A stretch of 64,000 nucleotides of DNA, taken from NCBI RefSeq assembly GCF_050402865.1, contig NZ_BAABMF010000001.1:558001-622000 (forward strand), in the 5' to 3' direction. Below the pieces are notes generated by a model. It did no database searches and had not been told where the DNA came from. It worked only from the letters and a program-made list of their open reading frames with translations. The DNA comes from Clostridium_AF sediminicola (lineage in GTDB: Bacteria; Bacillota; Clostridia; Clostridiales; Clostridiaceae). A program made the translations under genes and the position numbers. This document shows positions 17,266 to 26,178 of this stretch, one piece after another. Each line of letters opens with the position of its first letter. Within the stretch, counting starts at the first letter, position 1.

Positions 17266-17312
17266 AAAATCAGTCTCAAACTAGAAACTTTCTAGCTTTG
17301 AGACTGATTTTT
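17266..17312. terminator. Bidirectional terminator between convergent genes
   Basis: A long stem: AAAATCAGTCTCAAA (ending 17280) pairs with TTTGAGACTGATTTT (17297-17311), with an inner stem CTAGAAA/TTTCTAG. A-rich and T-rich flanks make it usable both for the PBP gene and for the leftward glutamate operon. Confidence 0.85.
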
Positions 17313-17343
17313 GTTTAAATAAAAATCCCGAAATTTCATTCCA

Positions 17344-18294
17344 TCAAAACTGTAGCTTCTTTAAATCATTTATCTCTCCAGATTTTTGAGGATCTATTTT
17401 ATGAGTGGATCCTACTAATCCAATAATAGAATAATTTTTTGATATAGGATCGTATTTATATTCTTTAATTATTTGAAAGTTTTTTATTTCTTCGGTATTT
17501 CTAACATGTATTCTAGGTCCTGTACAATGGTACTTTATTTCATTTCCTATAGCTATATGTTTATCATCAACATAACAGACGTCAAGTCTTTTATCAATAT
17601 ATTCTTTAACTTTTTCTTCTAATTGTTCAAGATTTATTTTAGGTTTTTTATTGAACTCAAGAACAAATCCGTGTTGTACATCATTATGATCTTCACATCT
17701 TGGAATCCCAAATTCCTGATCAAGTACCATAGAAGTAATATCTTCTGCAGTATGAGCCATTTTTCTGTATTTTAAGGATTTAACAACAATATGCGCAATA
17801 TCATTTGGTTGAGGTCCAAAAATACTTGGCCTAGTAACTATTACTTCTTCTCCAATCCCTATCAAAATTTCAGCATTCATATTTAAGAAAGGATATATAA
17901 GTTCAAAATGTTCAATTATAACTCGTTTATCATCTCTTATTGCTTGCTTTACTGCATCTGCAAGAACATGCATTTGTGTAAAAGCAGATTCAAATCTAAC
18001 ATCCAAATGATAAGTATGAGCACTGAAAAATTTATTATCGTTATCTAAATCTAGTAAAGGTAATGGTCGTACATTAACACCTTCATCGTCACTTGTAAGT
18101 TCTAATCCTGGAAACATTCCTTTAATTAACAGTGATTTTCCAGCACCTGCATCGCCTATAAAACCTATAAGTTTATCCATTGGACTTAGATATCTTTGTG
18201 CTATTTGGTGACCTAAAAGTAAAAGTCTTTTTTTCCCTCTTGGTGCAAAATACATAGAATACATCAATGCTTCATGTAATAGGGATAATGCCAT
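17344..18294 (-). CDS. P-loop ATPase with C-terminal alanyl-tRNA-synthetase second-additional-domain-like region
   Basis: A 316-residue protein. Residues about 42-51 hold a Walker A loop (GDAGAGKSLL). The C-terminal part has CTGPRIHVRNTEEI, which resembles the second additional (SAD) domain of alanyl- and threonyl-tRNA synthetases, although no synthetase catalytic domain is present. Similar proteins are annotated as alanyl-tRNA synthetase SAD-containing proteins. It is the last gene of the glutamate mutase operon, 43 bases after the DUF4387 gene, with a good AGGAGCG site. Function unknown: the P-loop suggests nucleotide-dependent regulation or kinase-like activity. A tRNA-editing role is not supported beyond the motif. 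Confidence 0.65.
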   Translation of the reverse strand: MALSLLHEALMYSMYFAPRGKKRLLLLGHQIAQRYLSPMDKLIGFIGDAGAGKSLLIKGMFPGLELTSDDEGVNVRPLPLLDLDNDNKFFSAHTYHLDVRFESAFTQMHVLADAVKQAIRDDKRVIIEHFELIYPFLNMNAEILIGIGEEVIVTRPSIFGPQPNDIAHIVVKSLKYRKMAHTAEDITSMVLDQEFGIPRCEDHNDVQHGFVLEFNKKPKINLEQLEEKVKEYIDKRLDVCYVDDKHIAIGNEIKYHCTGPRIHVRNTEEIKNFQIIKEYKYDPISKNYSIIGLVGSTHKIDPQKSGEINDLKKLQF

Positions 18295-18337
18295 AAAATC
18301 GCTCCTTTTGTTATACTTAAAACTGTATTCTTATGTT

Positions 18338-18655
18338 CTATAGTTCAAATTCTAAGTCTAGTAATGGTGCGTGTTGTTGAGCTCCATATACATCTGTTTC
18401 CCCAAGCTGTCCAGATGAAATAGGCCTTTTTATAGTTGCTTTTATTGCTTTAGCAGGTTCAAATTCTATTACATTAATTACATCATGAATTGAGACATTA
18501 TACAAAGAAGAAATTAATTTACTATTAATAACTTTTGCATCGCAAATTTTATAAAACATTTCCCAATCTTTAAATATTATATCTAAAGTTAGTTCGTAAG
18601 GACCTGCATTTTTACTTCTTATAACTTCTGCAATATCAATTAGTTTTACTTTCAT
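18338..18655 (-). CDS. DUF4387 family protein
   Basis: A 105-residue soluble protein matching the DUF4387 pattern (IADVIRSKNAGPYELTLDI-like start, here IAEVIRSKNAGPYELTLDI; FNDWE-like FKDWEMFYK; NIERPI-like ATIKRPISSG; GDVYGAQQHAPLL-like DVYGAQQHAPLL). DUF4387 is known as a partner or fused C-terminal domain of AtuA/DUF1446 proteins, and here it directly follows an AtuA-family gene after 73 bases. AAGGAGGT site before the ATG. Probably a small subunit of the same enzyme; the reaction is unknown. Confidence 0.8.
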   Translation of the reverse strand: MKVKLIDIAEVIRSKNAGPYELTLDIIFKDWEMFYKICDAKVINSKLISSLYNVSIHDVINVIEFEPAKAIKATIKRPISSGQLGETDVYGAQQHAPLLDLEFEL

Positions 18656-18728
18656 TATATACCTCCTTCATATTTCAGTTGATACATAGATAAACTAATG
18701 TAGTAGTTTATCTATGCGTGATTTATCA

Positions 18729-20084
18729 TTAAACATTCACTATTTCCATAGGGAAAAGTTCACATGGATCTTCTACTTCAACTACATGATATAGACTAAA
18801 TTCATATACTTCCCCTGCCTGGAAATCTGAAGGAGAGTACGGAAATGCAAGGTTACCTGCTGTAGAAATTCTACCATCATATCCATAATGAAGCATAGTT
18901 GATCGTGCAAAACTACATATTGTATTAGCTGTATCTTGATTGTCTGCTACTGCTTCAATAACTATTCCTATCTCATGACTTCTTATCTCTTTTACAGGTT
19001 CTAAGTCTCTCATAACAGCATTTTTACCATAGATTTTAAAGTCTAAATAGTACTTAAAACCTACCTCTTTAAAATTATCAGCAACTCTAGCTTTTACTTC
19101 TTTAATAATATTATCTATTTGTGAGATCATTATATTATCCCTAGTTCCTGCAATAGAAACAGTTCTATACCCTATTTTTTTTGCTCCTTCTAATTTTATA
19201 GTATATTTTTTCGATGGTATAAATTTTGATCCAGTCACCTTAACAATATTTTCAGTTATCTGCTCAAATTTAGTTTTTGTTAAATTTATAACCCCACCTG
19301 GTCCTGGAAGAATATACGGATTAGTCTTTTCATATAGCGTATGAGCTGCTACAGACATTGTTGTACATTTTCTAATACTACTTAAAGGTTCCAGTTTGAA
19401 GTAATCTTCTCCCAAATATCCAAACATGCAATCACTTCCACTTCCTGGTGACGCTGCAATACTTGCACATTCTAGAATTTTACCCATATGAAGAGCAAGC
19501 CCTTTATCATAACCCTCTTTAATTGCTGATGCTGCAAATACTGTTGGGTCATATGCTCTTCCTGCTAAAATCACTTGAGCACCCTTCTCTAGTGCATCTA
19601 TTAAAGGCTCAATTCCCATTTGCCCTACTATTCTTCCTGTATTTTGTAGTTCTTCTAAAGTCAATTCTGGAGCTGGCTCTAAAGGAGAAATTTTTCCTTT
19701 TTTAAACTTTTGATCTACTCTATTCTTATCAATCTCAGCATGTATTACTGCCATTTTAAACTTAAGTTCTTTTTCCGATGCCAATTCTTTAACAATATCT
19801 ACTGTCCATTGTAAATGCGGTTCTCCACCACTTCCTCCTGATGTTCCTACCACTACAGGAATATTTCCCTTCAAAGCTGCTTCAATCATTATAGTCAAAT
19901 CTCTTTTCACAGCACTCCTATCAGTAAAGGACTTTCCAGATCCTAAATAATAAGGTCCTGGATCAGTTGACCCTGCGTCAACAGCGATTAAATGAGGTTT
20001 TCTTTTCATCCCTTCTTTAAAAGACTCTATTGGAAATCCATATCCTAAAATTGCAGTTGGAGACAATACTCTAAATTCACCCAT
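18729..20084 (-). CDS. AtuA/DUF1446 family protein in the methylaspartate pathway operon
   Basis: A 451-residue soluble protein. The start (VLSPTAILGYGF), DAGSTDPGPYYLG, VGTSGGSGGEPHL, GQMGIEPLI, LAGRAYDPTVFAA and the final YSPSDF are typical of the AtuA family, named after acyclic terpene utilisation but mostly uncharacterised. It ends the string glmS-glmL-glmE-mal, with only two bases between mal and its ATG region, so tight coupling is likely. In the pathway, mesaconate made by methylaspartate ammonia-lyase must be hydrated to citramalate; this gene pair sits where a hydratase is needed and no aconitase- or fumarase-like gene is present. That assignment is inference. Confidence 0.8.
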   Translation of the reverse strand: MGEFRVLSPTAILGYGFPIESFKEGMKRKPHLIAVDAGSTDPGPYYLGSGKSFTDRSAVKRDLTIMIEAALKGNIPVVVGTSGGSGGEPHLQWTVDIVKELASEKELKFKMAVIHAEIDKNRVDQKFKKGKISPLEPAPELTLEELQNTGRIVGQMGIEPLIDALEKGAQVILAGRAYDPTVFAASAIKEGYDKGLALHMGKILECASIAASPGSGSDCMFGYLGEDYFKLEPLSSIRKCTTMSVAAHTLYEKTNPYILPGPGGVINLTKTKFEQITENIVKVTGSKFIPSKKYTIKLEGAKKIGYRTVSIAGTRDNIMISQIDNIIKEVKARVADNFKEVGFKYYLDFKIYGKNAVMRDLEPVKEIRSHEIGIVIEAVADNQDTANTICSFARSTMLHYGYDGRISTAGNLAFPYSPSDFQAGEVYEFSLYHVVEVEDPCELFPMEIVNV

Positions 20085-20086
20085 TA

Positions 20087-21343
20087 TTACACCTCATTTC
20101 TAATTCTTTTTGTGAGCGCTAAAATCCTATTCATTTCGTTATACACTATCATATAACCTTCATCCACACCCATACCTGGTTTTGCAAGTATTTGATCTGG
20201 CTGAACAGCCATTGCAATATTCACACAAACTTGAGATGATCTATCTGTTTCGTTACAAGTTCCCCCTTGATACGCTCCTATTCCTTTCTTCTTACAATAC
20301 AATACTGCATCGATTATATTATTGATACCTCCCAAATCTGGAGTTTTAATTTGTATCATATGACCTGCTTTATTATCAGCAAAATACTTTATGTCATCCA
20401 AAGTATTACACCACTCGTCAGCTACAATTTCAATATTAATATTGTTTTCATCAATCCTTTTAGTAATTTCTTTTAATGCTAACATTTGGCCTTCTCTTTC
20501 ATCTACATCAATAGGACCTTCTATCCTCAATTTTAATGGGTAAGCAGCTTTTTCTAACTCCTTAAGATATCTTAGTATCTTATCATAATCATTTTTAAAA
20601 GCTATTCCAATAGTTCCGTAAACATCTATATGCAAAACAGGCTTATAGTCTTCAGTTGATTTTAACTGTTGAACCCTGTCTTTCAACCACGATACATATT
20701 CTAAAAGTAGTTCTCCTTTTTCACCTAATTTTAGATTTACATTATTTATTAATGCATGTGGAAGTACATCAGCTTTTTTTATAATCATTTTATCTACATT
20801 GTTATATCTATCATCACCTGATTGCATAAATATTGGTATACCTTCTTTAGAGATACTTGTTCCATACTCTTCAGATACTACTTCTGCCATTAATTTTTTC
20901 TTACCTTTTGCTACTGCATCTAAAATAGCCTGAGTAACACCATATCGCAATGCTGTATGAAGTTTTTTACCTGTTTCAGGATTTATTAGTCCATCAATTT
21001 CTTCAGACAAACTTTTAAAATTATCTAAATTTCTATTTATTAATAAAGGAGTTATATATTTTTCTATTACCGGTATATAATCCTTTGCTAAAAATAGCGG
21101 ATCTCTTCCGCCAGCACCTGAATACTGAACTGCAGCACAGTCACCGTATGCTATTTGACCGTCTTCTAAAATAAGCATCACTGATATAGCTTCCCCTGCC
21201 TGTCTAACAGCCGTAAAACCCTCAGTTATTGGATTTCCATTATAAGTAGCTCCATCAGCTACAGCATTAGTTTTAATAGCTTTCTGATCATCAAAGAAAA
21301 AACCTGTTTTACCCTGTGAACAAACCACATCTACAATTTTCAT
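20087..21343 (-). CDS. mal: Methylaspartate ammonia-lyase
   Basis: Converts (2S,3S)-3-methylaspartate to mesaconate and ammonia, step two of glutamate fermentation by the methylaspartate route. An enolase-superfamily barrel of 418 residues with the active-site residues visible: H196 (PHALIN), the metal ligands D240, E275 and D309, and the catalytic lysine K333 in QIKTPDLGG, all offset by two from the Clostridium tetanomorphum enzyme numbering. Strong AGGAGG site. It follows glmE by 46 bases in the same operon. Complete and expected to be active. Confidence 0.97.
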   Translation of the reverse strand: MKIVDVVCSQGKTGFFFDDQKAIKTNAVADGATYNGNPITEGFTAVRQAGEAISVMLILEDGQIAYGDCAAVQYSGAGGRDPLFLAKDYIPVIEKYITPLLINRNLDNFKSLSEEIDGLINPETGKKLHTALRYGVTQAILDAVAKGKKKLMAEVVSEEYGTSISKEGIPIFMQSGDDRYNNVDKMIIKKADVLPHALINNVNLKLGEKGELLLEYVSWLKDRVQQLKSTEDYKPVLHIDVYGTIGIAFKNDYDKILRYLKELEKAAYPLKLRIEGPIDVDEREGQMLALKEITKRIDENNINIEIVADEWCNTLDDIKYFADNKAGHMIQIKTPDLGGINNIIDAVLYCKKKGIGAYQGGTCNETDRSSQVCVNIAMAVQPDQILAKPGMGVDEGYMIVYNEMNRILALTKRIRNEV

Positions 21344-21389
21344 ATTTAACCTCCTGATTTTTATAGTATTTACGGAGTGAAATTATTAA

Positions 21390-22841
21390 TTATCTTGGTC
21401 TTCCCACAAGTCTTCCTTTGCCTATTGCATAAATATCATCGATTACCATTTGAAAACTTACATCTCTTTTTTCGAATTTGGCTCTTTCTTCAATTTTCTT
21501 TTTATGAAAATCCTTAATATCTTTGGTAAAAGGTAAGTTTGCATATTCCAAAAATCTTACTGAACCATTATTATCTCTTGCAGGTAATACTTTTCCAGCG
21601 TTAAATTTACTTGGAGCAAAAGGTACATCAATTATTCCAGCTTCAAAACCTCGTATAGTTCCTATTGCAATATCTCCATTTCCTAATTCTATCAATCTAT
21701 TTACTATGCAACGCGTTTCCGCTTTTATCATATCTATTTCTTGTTCCAATTCTTTTGTTAAAGCCATTTTTTGATCTGCCAACATAGTAACTACTTGTTT
21801 AGTTGCTTTTAATCCGTTTGCATTCGCTTCTTTTGTAGGTACTCCCATAGCCTCATGTGGTGTCTTTACAATCACTTTAGTGGCTCCGGCTAAAGCTGCT
21901 GCTGCTGCACCCCAAGAGATTACACCAAATGCCTTTGACTCATCTTGTGGAAACCCTCCCATCCATTGATGTAATACAGTAGTAACTACAACATCTTCAT
22001 ATCCATACTTACATAAATACTCTTCCGTTAATTTTTCAACTGTTTCTATTGCCGCAACGTCTTGAACTAAGTTTCCACATTGACCATATCCTACTGTTAT
22101 ATTTTTTACTCCTTGCTCCGCTGCAAGTAAACTTTCGATAATAGCAACTGCATGAGAAATACATGGTGGTACTAACGTTCCAGTTAAAGGTCCAAAAGGT
22201 TCTCTGTTTATGCTAACTCCAGCTTCTTCATATAATCCTATAAGTCTGTCAACATACTGCCAATTATAAATTGTTTTTTCAAGGGAAATATTCTTTGAAT
22301 ATGGTATATTATAAGATATGCCACCACCTTCAAAGCTAGTAAATCCACCTGATATAGAAATTTCAGAAAGTAGTCTAGCATCAGGCGTTCCATGACGAAC
22401 CTGAACTGGAGAATTAACTGATTCATTAACTTTCCTACACAAGGATATACCGTGATTTACTGCTGGAAAACCATTTAACAATGATCTACCTTCTCTTCGA
22501 CTTTCCTGAATTCCTTCTTCAGCTTCTTGATATCTATTATGCCTTGTATAACTATCTATGGTTGTAGGAAGTAAATCAGCCTCTCCTTCTTTTTCTAAGT
22601 AATTTAGGAGTTCTATATGCTTATCTACTAATGCAACTCCTGCTCTAGGTTGAATAAGTGTCCTTTTGTTTTCTTTTGCTTTAAATAATTTATTTGAGAA
22701 AACTTTTTCTTTAGGAATATTTTCATGATACTTCACTGCTTCATCAAAGTCCACCTTGCTACCTGTTACCCATTGAGTTAAAACATCTTTTCTAAGTTTA
22801 TCAAATAAGGTATTCTCTAACCTTTTATTTTTTAGTTCCAA
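21390..22841 (-). CDS. glmE: Glutamate (methylaspartate) mutase catalytic subunit E
   Basis: Coenzyme-B12 dependent TIM barrel that, with GlmS, rearranges L-glutamate to threo-3-methylaspartate. Recognised by QPRAGVALVDKHIELL, LLNGFPAVNHG, FEGGGISYNIPY, GPLTGTLVPP, HQWMGGFPQDESKAFG and the C-terminal DVSFQMVIDDIYAIGKGRL. I place the start at a TTG giving MELKNKRLEN, nine bases after GGGGGA; this gives 483 residues, the length and N-terminus of the clostridial enzymes. An ATG eight codons upstream (MNLGGVNV) has no ribosome site of its own. Only a few bases separate it from glmL. Confidence 0.97.
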   Translation of the reverse strand: MELKNKRLENTLFDKLRKDVLTQWVTGSKVDFDEAVKYHENIPKEKVFSNKLFKAKENKRTLIQPRAGVALVDKHIELLNYLEKEGEADLLPTTIDSYTRHNRYQEAEEGIQESRREGRSLLNGFPAVNHGISLCRKVNESVNSPVQVRHGTPDARLLSEISISGGFTSFEGGGISYNIPYSKNISLEKTIYNWQYVDRLIGLYEEAGVSINREPFGPLTGTLVPPCISHAVAIIESLLAAEQGVKNITVGYGQCGNLVQDVAAIETVEKLTEEYLCKYGYEDVVVTTVLHQWMGGFPQDESKAFGVISWGAAAAALAGATKVIVKTPHEAMGVPTKEANANGLKATKQVVTMLADQKMALTKELEQEIDMIKAETRCIVNRLIELGNGDIAIGTIRGFEAGIIDVPFAPSKFNAGKVLPARDNNGSVRFLEYANLPFTKDIKDFHKKKIEERAKFEKRDVSFQMVIDDIYAIGKGRLVGRPR

Positions 22842-22873
22842 AACATTCACTCCCCCTAAATTCAAATTTATAA

Positions 22874-24259
22874 TTAGTTGATTTTTTCAATTTCTTTTTT
22901 CATAATTCTTATGGCCTTTTCGGGATATTTTTCACCTAACAAACCCATTGCTGCAAGTATATATTTCTTATCCAATAAAAACTCAGGGTCTATAGGCTTC
23001 AATACTGTTGGATTTTCTTTTTCAAACAATATTTTTTCCAGTATTCCTTTTGAGTTTGAACTATTAATAATTGGACCTCCTGTTCCAACAACATACTTTA
23101 TGTTAGTCAAATCTTTTCCATCCTGTAAATATGCAGTCCCAAATGGAGTATATTGTGTTTCTATTGTTCCAACATGTCTTTCAACAGCTGTTTTTGCTGC
23201 CAAATATCCTAGCACAAAATCAAGATCTTTAAGTTTGTCTTCTTCAGCAATTATTTCTGGACTTTCTTCAATTTTTTTTATTAGTTCAATTATTTCATTT
23301 TTATTTATTTTTGACTCTTTTGAAACTAATTCTAAACCTAAAGCGTCAACTAATGCTTTAGCACTATACCTTACTCCTAAATCTCCTTCAACACTTCTTT
23401 TTTCAAAAGGTTCTTTTAATCCTTTTATATAAACACCTGTTTTTGTAGGTTCCCCGTTTGCTAATGAGTGAACATCAGTAGTAGCTCCTCCTATATCAAC
23501 TACCATAAGCTCACCAATACCTTCTTCAGTACTTGTTCCTTTTGATAACAAACTTGCCGCTTTTAGTACTGCTGATGGTGTAGGCATTAGAATACCTTCT
23601 ATAAGGCTTTTAACTTCGGTAAATCCCTTTGCCTGAATAATTCTTCTTAAAAATATTTCTCTTATAGCCTTCCTTGCCGAATCTATATTTAATTCATTAA
23701 GTCTTGGCATTACATTTTCTGTTATCTTTACTTCTTTTCCTGATTTTATTAGAATATCTGCTACTTTATCAGCATATGTTTTATTTCCTGCTACGACAAT
23801 TGGGAATGTTTCTTCAATTGTTCCAATCATTTTTGCATTATGCAAGATAGATTTAAAATCTCCACCATCTGTTCCACCTGTTAAAAGAACAATATCTGGT
23901 TTCATGGTTTTTATTTCTTCTATCTCGCTTTTATTTAAACCATATGAATATACTTTCATCACCTTAGCACCTGCACTTAAAGCTGTTCTTTTTGCAGCTT
24001 CAGCAGTAAGTTCAGGTACCAAACCGACGGCAATCATCTTTAATCCTCCAGCTGCACTACTGCAGGCATATTTTTCTTTAAATTCAATCTTACCTATTTT
24101 ACTACTTAAAATATTTACCGCTTCTACTAATCCCTCATTAATATCAGTATTAACAGTGGTAAAAGATTTAGCTGTTCCTAAAATTCTTTCGTTTTCTAAA
24201 TCAACTGCTGTAACTTTAGTAAAAGTACTACCAAAATCTATTAGCAATACCGCATTCAT
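22874..24259 (-). CDS. glmL: Glutamate mutase accessory/reactivating protein GlmL (MutL)
   Basis: A 461-residue actin-like ATPase-fold protein of the GlmL/MutL family: LLIDFGSTFTKVTAVDL phosphate-1 motif at the start, LTGGTDGGD, VDIGGATTDVHS phosphate-2 motif and VVGTGGPIINS. It is thought to reactivate or protect glutamate mutase by exchanging damaged cobalamin. It lies between glmS (3-base gap) and glmE in the order glmS-glmL-glmE known from Clostridium. AGGAG site with an ATG. Long open frames on the opposite strand are shadows caused by codon bias. Confidence 0.96.
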   Translation of the reverse strand: MNAVLLIDFGSTFTKVTAVDLENERILGTAKSFTTVNTDINEGLVEAVNILSSKIGKIEFKEKYACSSAAGGLKMIAVGLVPELTAEAAKRTALSAGAKVMKVYSYGLNKSEIEEIKTMKPDIVLLTGGTDGGDFKSILHNAKMIGTIEETFPIVVAGNKTYADKVADILIKSGKEVKITENVMPRLNELNIDSARKAIREIFLRRIIQAKGFTEVKSLIEGILMPTPSAVLKAASLLSKGTSTEEGIGELMVVDIGGATTDVHSLANGEPTKTGVYIKGLKEPFEKRSVEGDLGVRYSAKALVDALGLELVSKESKINKNEIIELIKKIEESPEIIAEEDKLKDLDFVLGYLAAKTAVERHVGTIETQYTPFGTAYLQDGKDLTNIKYVVGTGGPIINSSNSKGILEKILFEKENPTVLKPIDPEFLLDKKYILAAMGLLGEKYPEKAIRIMKKEIEKIN

Positions 24260-24262
24260 ATA

Positions 24263-24676
24263 TTAATTCACTCCTAGATCATTTTTTAAATCAGCAATTG
24301 TAATTTCAGGCAATGTACCCGGCGGATATACTCTATTAAATCCCATATCTATAAACTTTTGTTTCACTTCTTCAAATGGTGTTTTGCCAACTACTAAGTT
24401 TCCTCCAACAAATAACAAAATATCATTTAGTCCTGCTTCTTCGCATTTGCCTTTCAATCCTCTACAGTCAAGCTCTCCATGTCCATAAAGTGAAGAAACA
24501 ACAATTACATCAGCAGCAGTTTCTATTGCAGCTTGAATATATTCTTCTTGTGATACCATAACTCCAAGGTTTTCCACCTTAAAACCAGCTTCTCTAAAAG
24601 CATGAGCTAATATTTTGTTTCCAACTGCATGAACATCTGCTCCTATTACACCCATCACTATTGTTTTATCATTCAT
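24263..24676 (-). CDS. glmS: Glutamate mutase cobalamin-binding subunit S
   Basis: A 137-residue Rossmann-like B12-binding protein with the base-off/His-on motif D14-x-H16-x2-G19 (GADVHAVGNKIL), VSSLYGHGELDCRGL and GGNLVVGK. H16 replaces the dimethylbenzimidazole as lower ligand of cobalt. It pairs with GlmE. First gene of the glutamate fermentation operon, with a GGGGGAG site and a consensus promoter about 100 bases upstream. Not to be confused with glucosamine-6-phosphate synthase, which shares the symbol. Confidence 0.97.
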   Translation of the reverse strand: MNDKTIVMGVIGADVHAVGNKILAHAFREAGFKVENLGVMVSQEEYIQAAIETAADVIVVSSLYGHGELDCRGLKGKCEEAGLNDILLFVGGNLVVGKTPFEEVKQKFIDMGFNRVYPPGTLPEITIADLKNDLGVN

Positions 24677-24761
24677 TTTTCTCCCCCACTCATAAATTTA
24701 TATGGTTTTAAAAAATTATAAATATACTCTTTCAAATATTTCCACAAAACAAAACGTTTAC

Positions 24762-24776
24762 ATTGGACTATGCCAT
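24762..24776. promoter_or_regulatory. Operator-like element copy 1, overlapping the glmS transcription start
   Basis: ATTGGACTATGCCAT lies just downstream of the glmS -10 box, from about -5 to +10. A near-identical copy (14 of 15) occurs in inverse orientation in the GntR terminator loop. Imperfect TGG-N6-CCA symmetry. Candidate site for the neighbouring GntR regulator. Confidence 0.45.
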
Positions 24777-24777
24777 C

Positions 24778-24806
24778 AGTATATTCTCATCTAAAGTGTT
24801 TGTCAA
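24778..24806 (-). promoter_or_regulatory. Promoter of the glutamate mutase operon
   Basis: On the minus strand TTGACA (24801-24806), 17-base spacer, TATACT (24778-24783). Start point predicted near 24771, giving a leader of about 95 bases before glmS. Confidence 0.75.
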
Positions 24807-24980
24807 CAGTATTATACATTGAAAAATACTAAATTATTCCCTTTTTTTTAATATTATTGAACTACCTTAATATACCTATGCAATTACAATTATATAACCT
24901 TGCAATGTATTATAAATAAGAGAAGTAAAACACAATATATAAATCTAAATTTGAAATATATATATCCGTAAAACTCAAAA

Positions 24981-25010
24981 AAACACAAATGGAATAGTCC
25001 AATTGTGTTT
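24981..25010 (-). terminator. Terminator of the GntR gene with operator-like loop
   Basis: Stem AAACACAA with TTGTGTTT; in the leftward transcript followed by TTTTTTGAG. The loop contains the second copy of the operator-like element, ATGGAATAGTCCAAT on plus (24989-25003), which itself has TGGA-N4-TCCA symmetry. Confidence 0.65.
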
Positions 25011-25019
25011 TAAAATTTT

Positions 25020-26018
25020 TTATATATTTTTTTCTTTTATTATTCTTGTAATTTTTTCCTCTATATAAATTAAAGTCCCTCTTTCAATTTGGTATTGAAA
25101 TTCAATGATTTTACCTCCTAATGATTTAAATCTATTTATTTCATTATCGTATGTTAATATTATATCTGAATCTGATGGAATAATAATAACATCCTTTGCT
25201 TTTAAAAATTCTTCCAAATCACTTTTAGTATCTTCAACTACATATGTATATGAAACATTATTAATTTTTATTTGCATTGTTTCCAGTGTATTTTTTATAA
25301 TATCTGAAAATCTTCTTGAGTAACATATGATTCCAATAGATATCTCTTTATAAAACTTAGCAAAGTTTATAATTGTTTGCTGACTTGGTGCTACAGCACC
25401 TCTTATGACCCTATCCGTTAATTTTGGAATCAATTTTAATAATTGATTATAATGCGTAACAGTTGTAATTATTAAATCATACTCACTAAGTAATTCATTT
25501 ATTTGCTCTGATTTTTTCAAGTCATCTAATAAAAATCTGGTAATAGTTACATTTTTAATGTATTCTAATTGCTTCTTAAAAATATTTAAAGCTTCAGGAT
25601 TACAATCCACTGTTGCTATTGAAACTATCTGAGCGTTTTTTTCCCTTTCCAACATTAAAATATCTATAAATATTTTAATCTCTTTATATGAAAAACCTAT
25701 TGATGTTAAACTATCTATAGTTTCATTTATAATTTTTATAGCCTTTTCTTTTCTATTTTCATCTCTAACATCCTGCTCGCTAGAAATATAGCTTCCTCTT
25801 CCTTGTATAACTTCAATAACTTTAATATTTTCTAATTCCCTATATGCTTTGGTTACAGTACCTCTTGAAGTATTTAGTTCGTTTGCAAGTTCTCTTTCTG
25901 GTGGAAGTTTATCTCCCGCTTTTAAAAGACCATCTCTTACCCCAGAAATAATCTGTTCAATAATCTGTTTGTAAATTGGTTTATCTATATCCCTATCAAT
26001 TGTTATTTCTAAATTCAA
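25020..26018 (-). CDS. GntR family transcription regulator, likely of the glutamate mutase operon
   Basis: About 332 residues: an N-terminal GntR winged helix (PIYKQIIEQI, LPPERELANELNTSRGTVTKAYRELE, VIQGRGSYIS over residues 12-78) and a C-terminal ~240-residue alpha/beta domain with several hydrophobic strands (DLIITTVTHYNQL, ISIGIICYSRRFSDII, VIIIPSDSDIILTY). The effector domain is not the aminotransferase of MocR nor an FCD or UTRA domain that I recognise. Start: TTG six bases after AGGTG (a GTG three codons upstream overlaps that site). Same orientation as, and next to, the glm operon; control of that operon is inferred from position and the shared element. Confidence 0.8.
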   Translation of the reverse strand: MNLEITIDRDIDKPIYKQIIEQIISGVRDGLLKAGDKLPPERELANELNTSRGTVTKAYRELENIKVIEVIQGRGSYISSEQDVRDENRKEKAIKIINETIDSLTSIGFSYKEIKIFIDILMLEREKNAQIVSIATVDCNPEALNIFKKQLEYIKNVTITRFLLDDLKKSEQINELLSEYDLIITTVTHYNQLLKLIPKLTDRVIRGAVAPSQQTIINFAKFYKEISIGIICYSRRFSDIIKNTLETMQIKINNVSYTYVVEDTKSDLEEFLKAKDVIIIPSDSDIILTYDNEINRFKSLGGKIIEFQYQIERGTLIYIEEKITRIIKEKNI

Positions 26019-26178
26019 ATCTATCACCTAACTTTTTAGCTTAATGTTTCATTTTTTCTTCTTTAATAAATATATTTTAATGTATATAATTATATTATTC
26101 ATATTTATTAATTGCAAGAAAATTGTATATTATGGCATTGGAATTGCAAATAATGTAGATTTTTCATATAATTGAATT

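Larger units (their letters stand above)
24677..25019. promoter_or_regulatory. Intergenic control region between glmS and the GntR gene
   Basis: About 340 bases with no gene. It holds the glmS operon promoter, a possible weak cre-like site (24749-24762, 12 of 14 positions), a repeated 15-bp operator-like element and the GntR terminator. I find no cobalamin riboswitch features in the roughly 95-base glmS leader. Confidence 0.6.

Noticed and set aside
22878..24266. Two long plus-strand open frames (184 and 120 codons) opposite glmL
   Set aside because: They are antisense to a complete, motif-rich gene and have no ribosome site or family resemblance; caused by AT-rich codon bias.
24677..24775. 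Cobalamin riboswitch ahead of the B12-dependent glutamate mutase operon
   Set aside because: The leader is about 95 bases, AT-rich, without the B12-box or paired elements.
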